From assembly GCA_963791885.1 (NCBI GenBank), contig CAWBUL010000005.1, positions 2,247,543 through 2,311,542 of the forward strand: a stretch of 64,000 nt of DNA. Direction: 5' to 3'. This DNA comes from CAVSUZ01 sp963791885 (GTDB taxonomy: Bacteria; Pseudomonadota; Alphaproteobacteria; Acetobacterales; Acetobacteraceae). The notes beneath the pieces were generated by a model. It searched no databases. It saw nothing but the letters and a program-made list of their open reading frames with translations, and was not told the DNA's origin. Shown piece after piece: positions 17,033-25,993 of this stretch. How positions within the stretch are numbered: the stretch's first letter is position 1; every line of letters begins with the position of its first letter. Made by a program: the position numbers and the translations under genes.

Positions 17033-18616
17033 ATGAGCTGCCAAAAGGCAATCGTGACCAGCCCTGTGGACGCCGTGGCCTATGCGGGCTTTGCTCAGTC
17101 GCTGCTCAATGCCGGAAACGCCGCGGCGGCTCTGGCAGCCACCGACGCGGCGTTTCAACGTGACCCTCGTCACGCCGATGCCTTGCAGGTCCGCGGCTAT
17201 GCATTGCGCACGCTGGGCCGGCTTTCCGAGGCCGCGGACGCGTGGGAACACGCCTTGGCCGAGGAGCCGCATCGCGCCGGCCTCAGCCTTAATCTCGGCA
17301 TCCTCTGCGCAGGTCTCCGCCGCATGGCAGAGGCCGAGCATTGGATGCTCCGGGCCGTCGAAATCGATCCGGACATGAAGGAAGCACACGCCAGCCTTGG
17401 CGCGCTGCATGCGGTCCTTGGCCGTCACACGCTTGCGGAGCAGCACTGTGCGACGGCCGTGGCTCTGGATCCCACGCTGGTTGCGGCGCATCGCACGCGT
17501 GCCATTGTCGCCGCCTCCAGAAGGGATCACACCGCGGCACGGCAGCATCTGTCCGCGGCGCTCGCCCTGCGCTCGACCGTTCTCGAACCCGCGTGCGGCT
17601 CTCTCGGGGCGCGCAGGGTTCTCGTGCCTCTCGTCAACGACAGCGGCAACGTGCCGCTCCGCCATCTTCTGCCACGTACGCGCAACACACTGATCAAGTT
17701 GGGTGTGGAGTTCGCCCAGCCCGGCGATGCCCTCCAGCTTCCTGCCTTTGACGTCGCTTTCAACGGCATCGGCGACGCCGATCAGGACGCCGCCCTCGGC
17801 GTGCTCTCCACCCTTCTGTCCGGCTGCGGCCGGCCGATCCTGAACAGGCCGGAGCGCATTTCCGCGACACGGCGCGATCGCCTGCCCGCCTTGCTCGGCC
17901 AAGTGCCCGGCGTGCTGCTGCCGGCCGTGCTGAGGCTGTCTGCCTCGGACCGGCCGACAGAGGCCGCGCGACAGGCTGGTTTGTCGGGCCGCCTCCTGAT
18001 CCGGCCCGCGGGTTCGCATGGCGGAGACGGCGTCATCCTGATCGAATCGCCAACCGGCTTCGACGCGCTTCCTGCGGATACCGACCGCTATCTCATCGCG
18101 TTTCAGGATTATCGCTCGCCGGACGGGCTGTGGCGGAAGTATCGCGCCATCTTCGTTGGCGGCATGGTCTTCCCCTACCATCTCGCCGTCAGCGAGCATT
18201 GGCTGGTTCATTATTGGACCGCTGGTATGGAGCATGCCGCCGGCAGGCGTGACGAGGAATGCCGTTTCCTGCAAGACCCCGCCGCGGTTCTCGGCTCGGG
18301 CACCTGGAACGCCGTCGCCGCCATCGGCCGAACCATCGGACTCGACTGGTGCGGTATCGACTTCGCCCGGCATGCGGATGGCCGCGTCATCGTGTTCGAA
18401 GCCAATGCAACGATGAACGTGCACCCCGAGGATCAGGATGGCGTGTTCGCCTACAAGAACTCCGCCGTGAACGCCATTCTCGACGCCTTCGAGACCATGC
18501 TTCAGCGCCAAACAGATGCGCGCTCAGCGAATGACCTTGCGGGCCCGAAGCGCGGCGATCTCGGCAGCAGCAAACCCATGCTCGAGCAGCACGCTATCCG
18601 TGTGCTCGCCAAATGA
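17033..18616 (+). CDS. TPR protein with ATP-grasp-like C-terminal domain
   Basis: A 527-residue protein. Residues 1-180 are tetratricopeptide repeats, for example ALAATDAAFQRDPRHADALQ and WMLRAVEIDPDMKEAHASLG. The C-terminal half has ATP-grasp features: LLIRPAGSHGGDGVI, YLIAFQDYRSPDGLWRKYR and the metal-binding end VIVFEANATMNVHPED. ATP-grasp enzymes ligate carboxylates to amines or thiols; the substrate is unknown. The last 30 residues run antisense through the CoA-transferase end, a convergent overlap of 93 bp. The start has only a weak ribosome site, so an upstream start cannot be excluded. Confidence 0.72.
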   Translation: MSCQKAIVTSPVDAVAYAGFAQSLLNAGNAAAALAATDAAFQRDPRHADALQVRGYALRTLGRLSEAADAWEHALAEEPHRAGLSLNLGILCAGLRRMAEAEHWMLRAVEIDPDMKEAHASLGALHAVLGRHTLAEQHCATAVALDPTLVAAHRTRAIVAASRRDHTAARQHLSAALALRSTVLEPACGSLGARRVLVPLVNDSGNVPLRHLLPRTRNTLIKLGVEFAQPGDALQLPAFDVAFNGIGDADQDAALGVLSTLLSGCGRPILNRPERISATRRDRLPALLGQVPGVLLPAVLRLSASDRPTEAARQAGLSGRLLIRPAGSHGGDGVILIESPTGFDALPADTDRYLIAFQDYRSPDGLWRKYRAIFVGGMVFPYHLAVSEHWLVHYWTAGMEHAAGRRDEECRFLQDPAAVLGSGTWNAVAAIGRTIGLDWCGIDFARHADGRVIVFEANATMNVHPEDQDGVFAYKNSAVNAILDAFETMLQRQTDARSANDLAGPKRGDLGSSKPMLEQHAIRVLAK

Positions 18617-19693
18617 CGGGGCGTGGGCGAGGCTTGATCCCGCGGTGAAGCGAGGCAGGCCGATCACATTGGGCAGCGGCACCGGTCGCGGCACGTCGGA
18701 GTGCTCCACCCAGGTGAAGGCATTGGATTCGGCGGTCTGCGGATGAACCAGGAACTCGGCGTAGGTGTTCAGCCGCTCGTGCATCACTTTCGCCGCCGCC
18801 AGCCGCGCCGACCAATGCGCAAACGGATGTCCGGCAAACATCGGGCGCAGTTCCGCGCGGATAACCTCGGCATGGGTGATGCGGTCCTCGATCGTGGCGA
18901 AACGCGCGTCCTGTAGCATCCACGACAGATCGAGTGCACGGCAGAACGCCTCCCACTCGAACGGGCGAACAACGGTGACGCTGATCCAACCATCGGTCGT
19001 CGCGTACACGCCATTCGGCGCCGCGGGCGGGCGCAACTTCCCATCTTCAAGGTACTGCTGAAGCAGCCGGATCACTTGCAGCCCCGCGGCAGCCTGGAGC
19101 AGGGAGGCTTCGATGTGCTGCCCGGCACCGGTTCGCTCTCGGGCGAACAGCGCGGCGCCCAGTGCGCCGAAAGCGAACAGCGCGGTGCTCATGTCGATCG
19201 CAACGATCGGAATGCGATGAGGGATGCCGTCCTCACCGGCGTTCTCGGCAGTCAGGCCAGTGAAGGCCTGCAGCACGGGATCCATGGCCGGACGTTCGGC
19301 GAGCGGTCCGCGCGCACCGAAACCTGAAATCGACACATACAGGATGCGTGATTCGCGTGCCGCCACCGCGTCATAGCCGAAGCCCAGGCGGTCGACGACC
19401 CCGGGACGGAAGTTCTGAATGAAAATATCGGCTCCCCGGATCAGCCTCCAGAGAACGTCCTGGCCTTCATGCTGCTTAAGGTCCAGCGCGATGCCGCGTT
19501 TTCCGAGATTGCATGGGATCGAATACGCAGTCTGGTCACCGTACTTAACACCGAGGCCACGGCTCCAGTCACCGGTCTCGACCGGTTCCACCTTGATCAC
19601 GTCCGCGCCCTGCTGCGCGAGCAGCATGGCGCAATACGGTCCCGCCACGCCCTGGCTCAGATCGATCACCTTCAGCCCGGAATAGGCCCGCAT
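18524..19693 (-). CDS. CaiB/BaiF family III CoA-transferase
   Basis: A 389-residue protein, the normal length. Motifs: GLKVIDLSQGVAGPYCAMLL at the N-terminus, GADVIKVEP, NLGKRGIALDLK, FIQNFRPGVVDRLG and RPAMDPVLQAFTG, which holds the expected catalytic Asp. These enzymes move CoA between carboxylic acids. ATG at 19693 has AAGAGA 7 nt upstream; the longer open frame to 19891 has no family resemblance. No adjacent partner gene indicates the substrate. Confidence 0.9.
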   Translation of the reverse strand: MRAYSGLKVIDLSQGVAGPYCAMLLAQQGADVIKVEPVETGDWSRGLGVKYGDQTAYSIPCNLGKRGIALDLKQHEGQDVLWRLIRGADIFIQNFRPGVVDRLGFGYDAVAARESRILYVSISGFGARGPLAERPAMDPVLQAFTGLTAENAGEDGIPHRIPIVAIDMSTALFAFGALGAALFARERTGAGQHIEASLLQAAAGLQVIRLLQQYLEDGKLRPPAAPNGVYATTDGWISVTVVRPFEWEAFCRALDLSWMLQDARFATIEDRITHAEVIRAELRPMFAGHPFAHWSARLAAAKVMHERLNTYAEFLVHPQTAESNAFTWVEHSDVPRPVPLPNVIGLPRFTAGSSLAHAPSFGEHTDSVLLEHGFAAAEIAALRARKVIR

Positions 19694-19786
19694 GCTCATG
19701 TCTCTTGGGAGCACAGGGCGCATCTCCCGTCGAGTCCGGGCGTCGAGCCGACGGCCAGGCGCCGAGCCGACGGCGGGGTGAACGAA

Positions 19787-19816
19787 GGCGGCAGCCCGAT
19801 CAAACGGACTGCCGCC
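19787..19816 (-). terminator. Possible terminator hairpin after the sedolisin gene
   Basis: GGCGGCAG (19787-19794) pairs with CTGCCGCC (19809-19816), an 8-bp perfect stem with a 14-nt loop, between the peptidase end and the CoA-transferase start. The T-tract on the minus strand is weak, so the assignment is tentative. Confidence 0.35.
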
Positions 19817-19951
19817 TAATGTCCTGCCCCTGAAGTTCGCCGCATCAAGCGGCGAGCGGAAGGGATCAGCAGGCCATTGAAAATAGAGCATCGTGGCCCG
19901 AGCTGAGGGGCGTCACGCATGTGATGTACCTCAGCATCGGGCCACCAGCGC

Positions 19952-21577
19952 CTACGCTGGAACCCTCGTTCGCTTGCTGGTCGCTGTGGCAACCACCTGG
20001 GGCGGCTGTCCCAGCACATTCGCAATCGCGCTCCCGTTCGGACTGCCCAAGCCCGACGCCGCATCCCATCCATTCGCGGCGGCGAAGCTGCCGTTATTCC
20101 CAGTCTTCACATCCCGCATCGCGGAGGCGTTCGCATAGAGCTGCGGATTGATGAAACCGACCGGCCGGCCGGTTGTCCCATTGATCCGGGCGATCAGCCC
20201 CGCCCATAGCGGTGCCACCGCACTGGTTCCGCCAATAACGGTATCCGAACCATCCACCCGCACGTCGTAGCCGGACTCCGGATCGGCATCACCACAGACA
20301 TCGGGAACGCCCCGCATGGTCAGCCCCTCTGCGCCGCCGGCCGTCAGCGCTGCCTGCAGCCCGTTCTGCCATGCCGGCAAAGCGAAGACGTTACTCACGC
20401 CTCCTCCGCCCGCACCACCCTGCGCGCCGTCATTCCACACACTCTCGGCCGAGATCGCATTGTTGGCGGCCGCCAGTCGCGTTCCGCCACAGGCCAGAGC
20501 ATGCGGGCTGGATGCAGGGAAATCCACGTGGTTGGCGTTGTCATTCACCCCGTCGCTCGAACCGTTATCTCCGGAGGCAACACAAACGGTTATCCCCATC
20601 GCCGCCGCCGACTGGAAAGCCGAATCAAACGCCGTCATAGCCTGCTCCGTCCACGCGGATTCCGGTCCACCCCAACTGATCGATATCACCGACGGCTTGT
20701 TGGTACTGTCGTGCACCGCCGTGGAAATCGCGTCGAGGAAGCCCGCATCCGTGTTCGGACCAAAATACACCGCGATCTTCGCCCCTGGTGCGACGGCTCC
20801 GACAACCTCGATATCCAGCATCACTTCACCATCCGGTCCGTTCGCATCGCCGGTTGGACGGTTCTTGCCGTGATCGACGGATACCGCGGTTACAGACGGC
20901 GCTTTCGCCACGCCGATCTCCCGGAAATACGTGTTCAGGTCCGCGGTCCGGTAACCGCCACCCAGCTCGATGATCGCGACACACTCTCCCTGGCCTGTCC
21001 CTTGCGGAAATCCGTAAAGAGAAGCAATCGCGGTCGGCGTAAACGATGTCGCATCGCCGGCTCCGGCATGCCATTCGATGTTTCCGTGCGGTTGCCGCGC
21101 ACGGAAATGCGGCTTCGCCACCGGCCGGTCATCCAGGCCCAGCACCGCCTCCACAGCGCCCTTCAACTCGTCCGGAAGGTTTACCGCTCCCGTCCGGCCA
21201 CGATAAGAGCCGCCGGGATGCTCGTACCGCTGCAAATCAACCCCGAAGGCTTGGTTGAATTGCGCAACCGTGCCGGACAACACGACGACGCGCCGAGCGG
21301 CGCTCTCCTGCACGACGGAAAGCCCGTGCGCAGCCGCAAACTTCTTCACCGCGGCAATGTCCTGGGCGTGCGCCCCGAACTCCTTCTCGAATTCAGCGCG
21401 GCTGAAATGCCCTTTCCCACCCGTCGCGATGTTCTTCATGTGGTCTCGGAACCCCGCGTCGTTCTGCCGTCGCAGCAGAACGCTAACTTCTAAACGCTCG
21501 GTTGGATCCGCTTTCCCGATTGCGCGTGCACCAGGAAGTGGCTTCCGCTCACTACCCTTGAGGGGATGCCTGGCCAT
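19952..21577 (-). CDS. S53 family peptidase (sedolisin/kumamolisin type)
   Basis: A 541-residue protein. A pro-domain (about 1-190) contains ERLEVSVLLRRQN and VVLSGTVAQFNQAFGV. The catalytic domain has the Glu/Asp pair in GEVMLDIEVVGA, the oxyanion Asp in VASGDNGSSDG and the Ser in IGGTSAVAPLWAGL, all as required for an acid-active serine-carboxyl peptidase. No classical signal peptide is seen, which is common in bacterial kumamolisins. ATG at 21577 is set by GGAGGAA just upstream. A small hairpin, CCAGCG/CGCTGG, has the stop codon in its loop. Confidence 0.9.
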   Translation of the reverse strand: MARHPLKGSERKPLPGARAIGKADPTERLEVSVLLRRQNDAGFRDHMKNIATGGKGHFSRAEFEKEFGAHAQDIAAVKKFAAAHGLSVVQESAARRVVVLSGTVAQFNQAFGVDLQRYEHPGGSYRGRTGAVNLPDELKGAVEAVLGLDDRPVAKPHFRARQPHGNIEWHAGAGDATSFTPTAIASLYGFPQGTGQGECVAIIELGGGYRTADLNTYFREIGVAKAPSVTAVSVDHGKNRPTGDANGPDGEVMLDIEVVGAVAPGAKIAVYFGPNTDAGFLDAISTAVHDSTNKPSVISISWGGPESAWTEQAMTAFDSAFQSAAAMGITVCVASGDNGSSDGVNDNANHVDFPASSPHALACGGTRLAAANNAISAESVWNDGAQGGAGGGGVSNVFALPAWQNGLQAALTAGGAEGLTMRGVPDVCGDADPESGYDVRVDGSDTVIGGTSAVAPLWAGLIARINGTTGRPVGFINPQLYANASAMRDVKTGNNGSFAAANGWDAASGLGSPNGSAIANVLGQPPQVVATATSKRTRVPA

Positions 21578-21827
21578 GATTTCCTCCATCGGGGTCCACG
21601 CGTTCTTGAAAGCGGCAACTCGTCCTGGCATGGACCCTGTCCAGACCGCGCGCCGAAGGCCGCCAAGAACGGCCATCTCTCGCACTGACCCGGCACAACC
21701 CGGCTTTCTATCGGCCCGGGGTCAAGGCATTTCCTGCCTGAGATCAATACGCAGGTATGCTTCCTGACCTATGAAACGCTTCATACGTTAGGGATTACGA
21801 ACCCAGCGTGAAAGCGATGACCCGCCG

Positions 21828-22256
21828 TTAGGCTGGCGTGTTGGAAGCTTCCAACACGATCAGCGCGGGCGGATCGGCGGCGGGTTCCAGCCGCACCAAC
21901 GCGCCGTTCGGCACCGCGCGGGTGATATCCTCCTCAAAACCCGAAAGCATGGTGAAGCCGGCGAGTGCCGCACCCTGCACCATGATCGGATTGGCACGGT
22001 TCAGCACCAGTGCCGCCGGCGCGATGCCGCGCGCACGCATCTCATGCAGCATCCACGCCGTCGCCACGCCGCCCTTCGCCGCATCCAGGATCAGAATCCG
22101 TCCGACATAGCTCTCTCCGACCAGCTTGTGATCCGGGCGGGAGAACACGCCCTTGATGCGGTCCAGGTCATAGCGCGCGGAAAACCCGTCGCTTGCCACC
22201 AGCGCCCGCCCCTCGACAGGCTCGCCCATTCCCGCGCCGGCAACGAAGCGCTTCAC
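21828..22256 (-). CDS. Aconitase X small subunit (DUF126)
   Basis: A 142-residue protein of the AcnX swivel (DUF126) family: GRALVASDGFSARYDLDRIK, GRILILDAAKGGVATAWML and FTMLSGFEEDITRAV. It closes over the catalytic large subunit encoded just upstream, with a 4-bp overlap. Characterised bacterial AcnX enzymes dehydrate cis-3-hydroxy-L-proline; archaeal ones act on mevalonate phosphate. No hydroxyproline genes lie alongside, so the substrate is open. Confidence 0.85.
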   Translation of the reverse strand: MKRFVAGAGMGEPVEGRALVASDGFSARYDLDRIKGVFSRPDHKLVGESYVGRILILDAAKGGVATAWMLHEMRARGIAPAALVLNRANPIMVQGAALAGFTMLSGFEEDITRAVPNGALVRLEPAADPPALIVLEASNTPA

Positions 22257-23469
22257 GCGGCGCCTCCGCAGGCGACGTCAACGCATTCCCGCATCGACAT
22301 CAGCGCCGGCGCGTAGCCGTATCCGCCGAGAATGTTGGTCAGCTTGGCGGAGTTGGTGGCCAGGCCACGCCAGTTATTCGCCTCCGCCATCTCGCGCGCG
22401 TAGCTCTGGTAAAAACACATCCCGGACAGCACCATCGCACCCGCTTGCTCCAGCCGCGCCGTCAACCCCATCCGATCCGCATCGGCGCGCACCTGCGGGC
22501 TCGTGACAACAAGCGTCGGCACGCGCACGCAGCGACCATCCAGCAGTCCAGTAACCTCCTGCATCTCCACCAGACTGAGCTGTGGTGCCGCGAACACCAC
22601 CACGTCGATCCGCCCGGCCCGATCGGCATATGCCGCACGAAAGGCGGCAATGTCCTGCGCTGTGACGGTCGCGCGCATCGGCATCGCCGGATCGATCATG
22701 TGCTCGGCTTCGGGCGTGACGCCCTGCATGTGAAACATCCCGACGGATCCGTAGCTCGCAAGCGCCGCACCAAAATGCTTCATCTCGTCGGACGACGGTG
22801 AGCGATCGATGCCGATGATCGCGGGCACCTGGCTGTAATCGCCGGCGAGCCGGCCGACAATGCCGCCCAGCGTTCCCCAGTCGGCGAGATCATCCGGCGT
22901 GTGCTGTACGCGAACGGCCAGCGTCGCGCGGCGGTTTTGCTCCAGATGAAATCCATAGCGCGGCGTGCGGCCTGTCAGCCCCGCAGACAGTGCCGACGGA
23001 CCGCCTTCGAAGTTCGATCGCGCACCCAGCACGCTGTTCGTATAGATCACGACGCCTGTATCGCCATAAGCCATGTGCTCGCCGAACACCGCCGGCATGA
23101 TGGTCTGGTAGTTGATGCACGTATCGGTCATCAGCACATCCATCGCCTGGAATGCGGCGATGGCCCGGCGCTCCAGCGCCACCATCCAATCCTGCTGCTT
23201 CAGCCGCGCGGCCGCCGCAAGATCGGTGCCGCGCGGATCGGTTATGGTCGGGACGGCGACGCGCGCGCCCTGCGCTGCCAGATGCTCCAGCAGTTCCACG
23301 CCTGGAACACCGAGAACTCAGTGTCCGCCATGATATGCGCCTGCGTGACCGGCACGAGGTCCTCGGCCCCGAGATACTGTCCCACGGCGACCTGATGCCG
23401 GATTGCCCACTGCCGCCCCGGTCCGGCTTCTCCCGCCGCCCAGGCCTTCTCATCATCCCGCAAATGCAT
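22253..23469 (-). pseudogene. Aconitase X catalytic subunit (DUF521), one frame break
   Basis: Joined reading gives 405 residues, a normal DUF521 length. The N-terminal part (DDEKAWAAGEAG, GAEDLVPVTQAHIMADTE) is in one frame and the rest (ELLEHLAAQGARVAVPTI, TDTCINYQTIMPAVFGEH) in another. The net change is one missing base at about 23316, within hexamer GAACTC. Restoring a base to give GAGTCTCTCGG on the coding strand would read ESLG and reopen the frame. The Cys of DTCINY is a candidate cluster ligand. Either a recent pseudogene or a read error. Starts 47 bp from the divergent nhaA gene. Confidence 0.8.
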
Positions 23470-23516
23470 ACCGTTATGTTGAACATCCACGTGCGCCGAA
23501 GCAAGAAGGCACCAGA

Positions 23517-25361
23517 ATGCAAGTGATACTGCGCAACAGGCTCGACCGCCCCGTCGACGAATCCTACGACCACACCCTCGGCCCCACGAATGCCGAAATC
23601 ACCCTCGTCGAATACGGCAGCTATGCCTGCCCCTATTGCCGCGCCGCCAACGAACGCATCGCCGAGGTCCGCGATCAGTTCGGCGAGCGCGTCCGCTACG
23701 TCTTTCGCCACTATCCTCTCGTCGGTGTCGAGATCGCCCGACAGTCCGCCGAACTCGTCGAACACGCTGCCAACCCCGAGCACTTCTGGGATGCGCACAT
23801 CGCCCTGATGACGCGCTCCCCCACTCTGACCGAGGCGGATCTGCGCGCCGTCGCCAGCATGCTGACCCTGCCGCCGGATGATACGGAGGAAGCGCTCCTG
23901 GCGGCCGAACGCGCGAAGGCCCGCGTCGACGCCGACATCGAAAGCGCCGGCGCCAGTGGCGTCCACGTCACCCCGACCTTCTTCATCAATGGCCGCCGCT
24001 ATGACGGGGCTTGGGACGGAACTTCACTCACCGAGGCGATGCGCGGCACGCTCGGCCAGCGTCTCCGCTCAGCTGCGGTCGATTTCGCCGACTGGGCTCC
24101 TTCTGCGGGCGTTCTCCTCCTCATCGCGACATGCATTGCGATCGCCCTCACCAATTCCGGCCTGGGCGAGGCTTTCACGTCACTCTGGGAACAGGAGCTC
24201 GGCTTCAGCGTGGGCCACGCCCGCTTCACAATGTCGATCCTGGAGTGGATCGATAACGGCCTGCTCACGATCTTCTTTCTGGTCGTCGGCCTGGAGATCA
24301 AGCGCGAGTTCACCGTCGGGCGCCTCTCCAACCCGCGCTCCGCCGCACTACCCATCGCAGCGGCGATCGGCGGCATGATCGTGCCCGCCCTGCTCTACCT
24401 TCTCTTAATCCCGACGGGACCCTGGTCGCGCGGATGGGGCGTCCCGATGACCACCGACACCGCATTCGCCGTCGCGCTGATCGTTATGATGGGACGGCGC
24501 GTACCGGTGGAGCTGCGCGTCTTCCTCACCGCCGCGGCCATCGTCGACGATCTCGGCTCCATCGTCGTCGTCGCGGGATTCTATTCCAGCGCGCTGCACC
24601 TGTCTTATCTGCTTGCCGCCGCCGCCATCGTCGTCGCACTGGCAGCCCTCAACTATGCCCGCATCTACAGCGTCACCCCGTATGTGCTGCTTGGCATAGC
24701 ACTGTGGGCCTGCGTCTATGCCGGCGGCCTCCATGCGACCATGGCCGGCGTCATACTGGCGGTGTTCATCCCGACGCGCCCCCCACCCGATTTGATCGCA
24801 CTCAGGGCCCAGGCGAGCGCCATCCTTATCGCCGAAGCGAGCCGCGGCAACGAGCCGTTACGCCATGGCCCCTCGCTGCCCAGCCTTCGCGCACTCGACG
24901 CGATTCACGACCGGCTCGAATTTCCCGCCGATCGCTTGCTGCGGCACTCCGGCGCGAGATCGAGCTATATCGTTCTGCCCTTGTTCGCTCTCGCCAATGC
25001 CGGCGTTGCACTCGCCGCCGGAGCGCTTCTCGGCCATGAGCCGATCGTGCTCGCGGTCATGGTCGGCCTGGCGATCGGCAAGCCACTGGGGCTGGTCTCG
25101 GCGTCGGCGCTCGCTGTGAAACTTGGTCTGGCCGTGAAGCCCGCTGAATATTCGTGGCGACAGCTTGCCGGCGCGGGTGCCCTCGCCGGCATCGGTTTCA
25201 CCATGTCGCTGTTCATCGCCGGCCAGACTTTCCATGTGGAAGCCGAACTGACCGCCGCGAAAATCGCGATCTTCGCGGCATCAATTCTATCCGCTGTCGC
25301 GGGCACAGTGATCCTTTGGAATGCAGAAACGCCGGGTGATCCTGAGATGCCCTCGGCGTGA
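23517..25361 (+). CDS. nhaA: Na+/H+ antiporter NhaA with N-terminal DsbA-like thioredoxin domain
   Basis: A 614-residue fusion. Residues 1-180 form a DsbA/thioredoxin-like domain with CPYC in YGSYACPYCRAANERI and the cis-Pro region HVTPTFFINGRRYDGAWDG. The rest is NhaA with about 12 membrane segments, including ILEWIDNGLLTIFFLVVGLE, the ion-binding pair in AIVDDLGSIVVV and GIGFTMSLFIAG. NhaA exchanges Na+ for H+ to control pH and salt. The fusion is known in several bacteria, with unclear redox purpose. ATG at 23517 has AAGAAGG upstream. Confidence 0.92.
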   Translation: MQVILRNRLDRPVDESYDHTLGPTNAEITLVEYGSYACPYCRAANERIAEVRDQFGERVRYVFRHYPLVGVEIARQSAELVEHAANPEHFWDAHIALMTRSPTLTEADLRAVASMLTLPPDDTEEALLAAERAKARVDADIESAGASGVHVTPTFFINGRRYDGAWDGTSLTEAMRGTLGQRLRSAAVDFADWAPSAGVLLLIATCIAIALTNSGLGEAFTSLWEQELGFSVGHARFTMSILEWIDNGLLTIFFLVVGLEIKREFTVGRLSNPRSAALPIAAAIGGMIVPALLYLLLIPTGPWSRGWGVPMTTDTAFAVALIVMMGRRVPVELRVFLTAAAIVDDLGSIVVVAGFYSSALHLSYLLAAAAIVVALAALNYARIYSVTPYVLLGIALWACVYAGGLHATMAGVILAVFIPTRPPPDLIALRAQASAILIAEASRGNEPLRHGPSLPSLRALDAIHDRLEFPADRLLRHSGARSSYIVLPLFALANAGVALAAGALLGHEPIVLAVMVGLAIGKPLGLVSASALAVKLGLAVKPAEYSWRQLAGAGALAGIGFTMSLFIAGQTFHVEAELTAAKIAIFAASILSAVAGTVILWNAETPGDPEMPSA

Positions 25362-25366
25362 ATGAC

Positions 25367-25657
25367 CTACTCCCGCAGGCGTGCAGTCACATCCATGCGC
25401 TGATGAAGAATACGGACGATGTTGATCAAGCCCTTATCGGAGACCCGACAGAACAGAAAGTGAGATTTGACCGGCAGCTTCCAATATCCCGGGCGAACGT
25501 CATCGATACGCCGCCCCTGCTTCATGCCACTCGTAAGCATCACGCACGCATCTTCAATGGCACGGATATAATCATCCGCCTGATCGAGCCCCCAATTCCG
25601 TGCGCTATAATCACTCAGGTCCGCTTGTGCGGCCGGTGAGAAGGCGTAACTCGTCAC
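25367..25657 (-). CDS. parE: ParE/RelE family toxin
   Basis: A 96-residue protein with the ParE pattern: YAFSPAAQADLSDYSARNWG, YIRAIEDAC, RPGYWKLPVKSHFLFCRV and VRILHQRMD. ParE toxins poison DNA gyrase; RelE relatives cut mRNA. The IVRILHQRMD ending favours ParE. The start overlaps the antitoxin stop by 4 bp, and the stop lies 5 bp from the convergent nhaA stop. Confidence 0.88.
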   Translation of the reverse strand: MTSYAFSPAAQADLSDYSARNWGLDQADDYIRAIEDACVMLTSGMKQGRRIDDVRPGYWKLPVKSHFLFCRVSDKGLINIVRILHQRMDVTARLRE

Positions 25658-25911
25658 CCGGAGTGCCGCGCGCGCTTCTCCTGAAGGAACGACGCGAAGT
25701 CCAAGGTCCCAGGCGGCCCGCTGACCTCGCCTTCAATCAGGGCTTCGCGAAGCTCCAGAATTCTGGCCTCCCGCTCTTCCGGCAATTTCAGACCCGCGCT
25801 GATCACCTCGCTGTGCGTCCGATAACGACCCTCCTCGATCTGCCGGTCAACAAACCGGCGAAGATTGTCCTCAAGCGATATTGTCGTGGTCTTGGCCAAG
25901 ATCGCCTCCAT
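25654..25911 (-). CDS. parD: ParD family antitoxin
   Basis: An 85-residue ribbon-helix-helix protein: TTTISLEDNLRRFVDRQIEE at the N-terminus, then YRTHSEVISAGLKLPEEREA, matching ParD/CopG antitoxins. Its C-terminal tail should bind the coupled ParE. I chose the ATG at 25911, since the open frame to 26052 adds unrelated sequence; a TTG a few codons later (LAKTTT) is possible. Expected to repress its own operon. Confidence 0.88.
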   Translation of the reverse strand: MEAILAKTTTISLEDNLRRFVDRQIEEGRYRTHSEVISAGLKLPEEREARILELREALIEGEVSGPPGTLDFASFLQEKRARHSG

Positions 25912-25993
25912 CAGCGCGTACGGTAAGTAAGCTGTTCGGCCTCGGTCGCAACTGGCTTGGTGGGGCTGGGACGCAGCGCCCCAGCCTCGCCTC

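Noticed and set aside
17018..18511. 497-residue minus-strand open frame
   Set aside because: Shadow of the TPR/ATP-grasp gene; no motifs, low-complexity composition.
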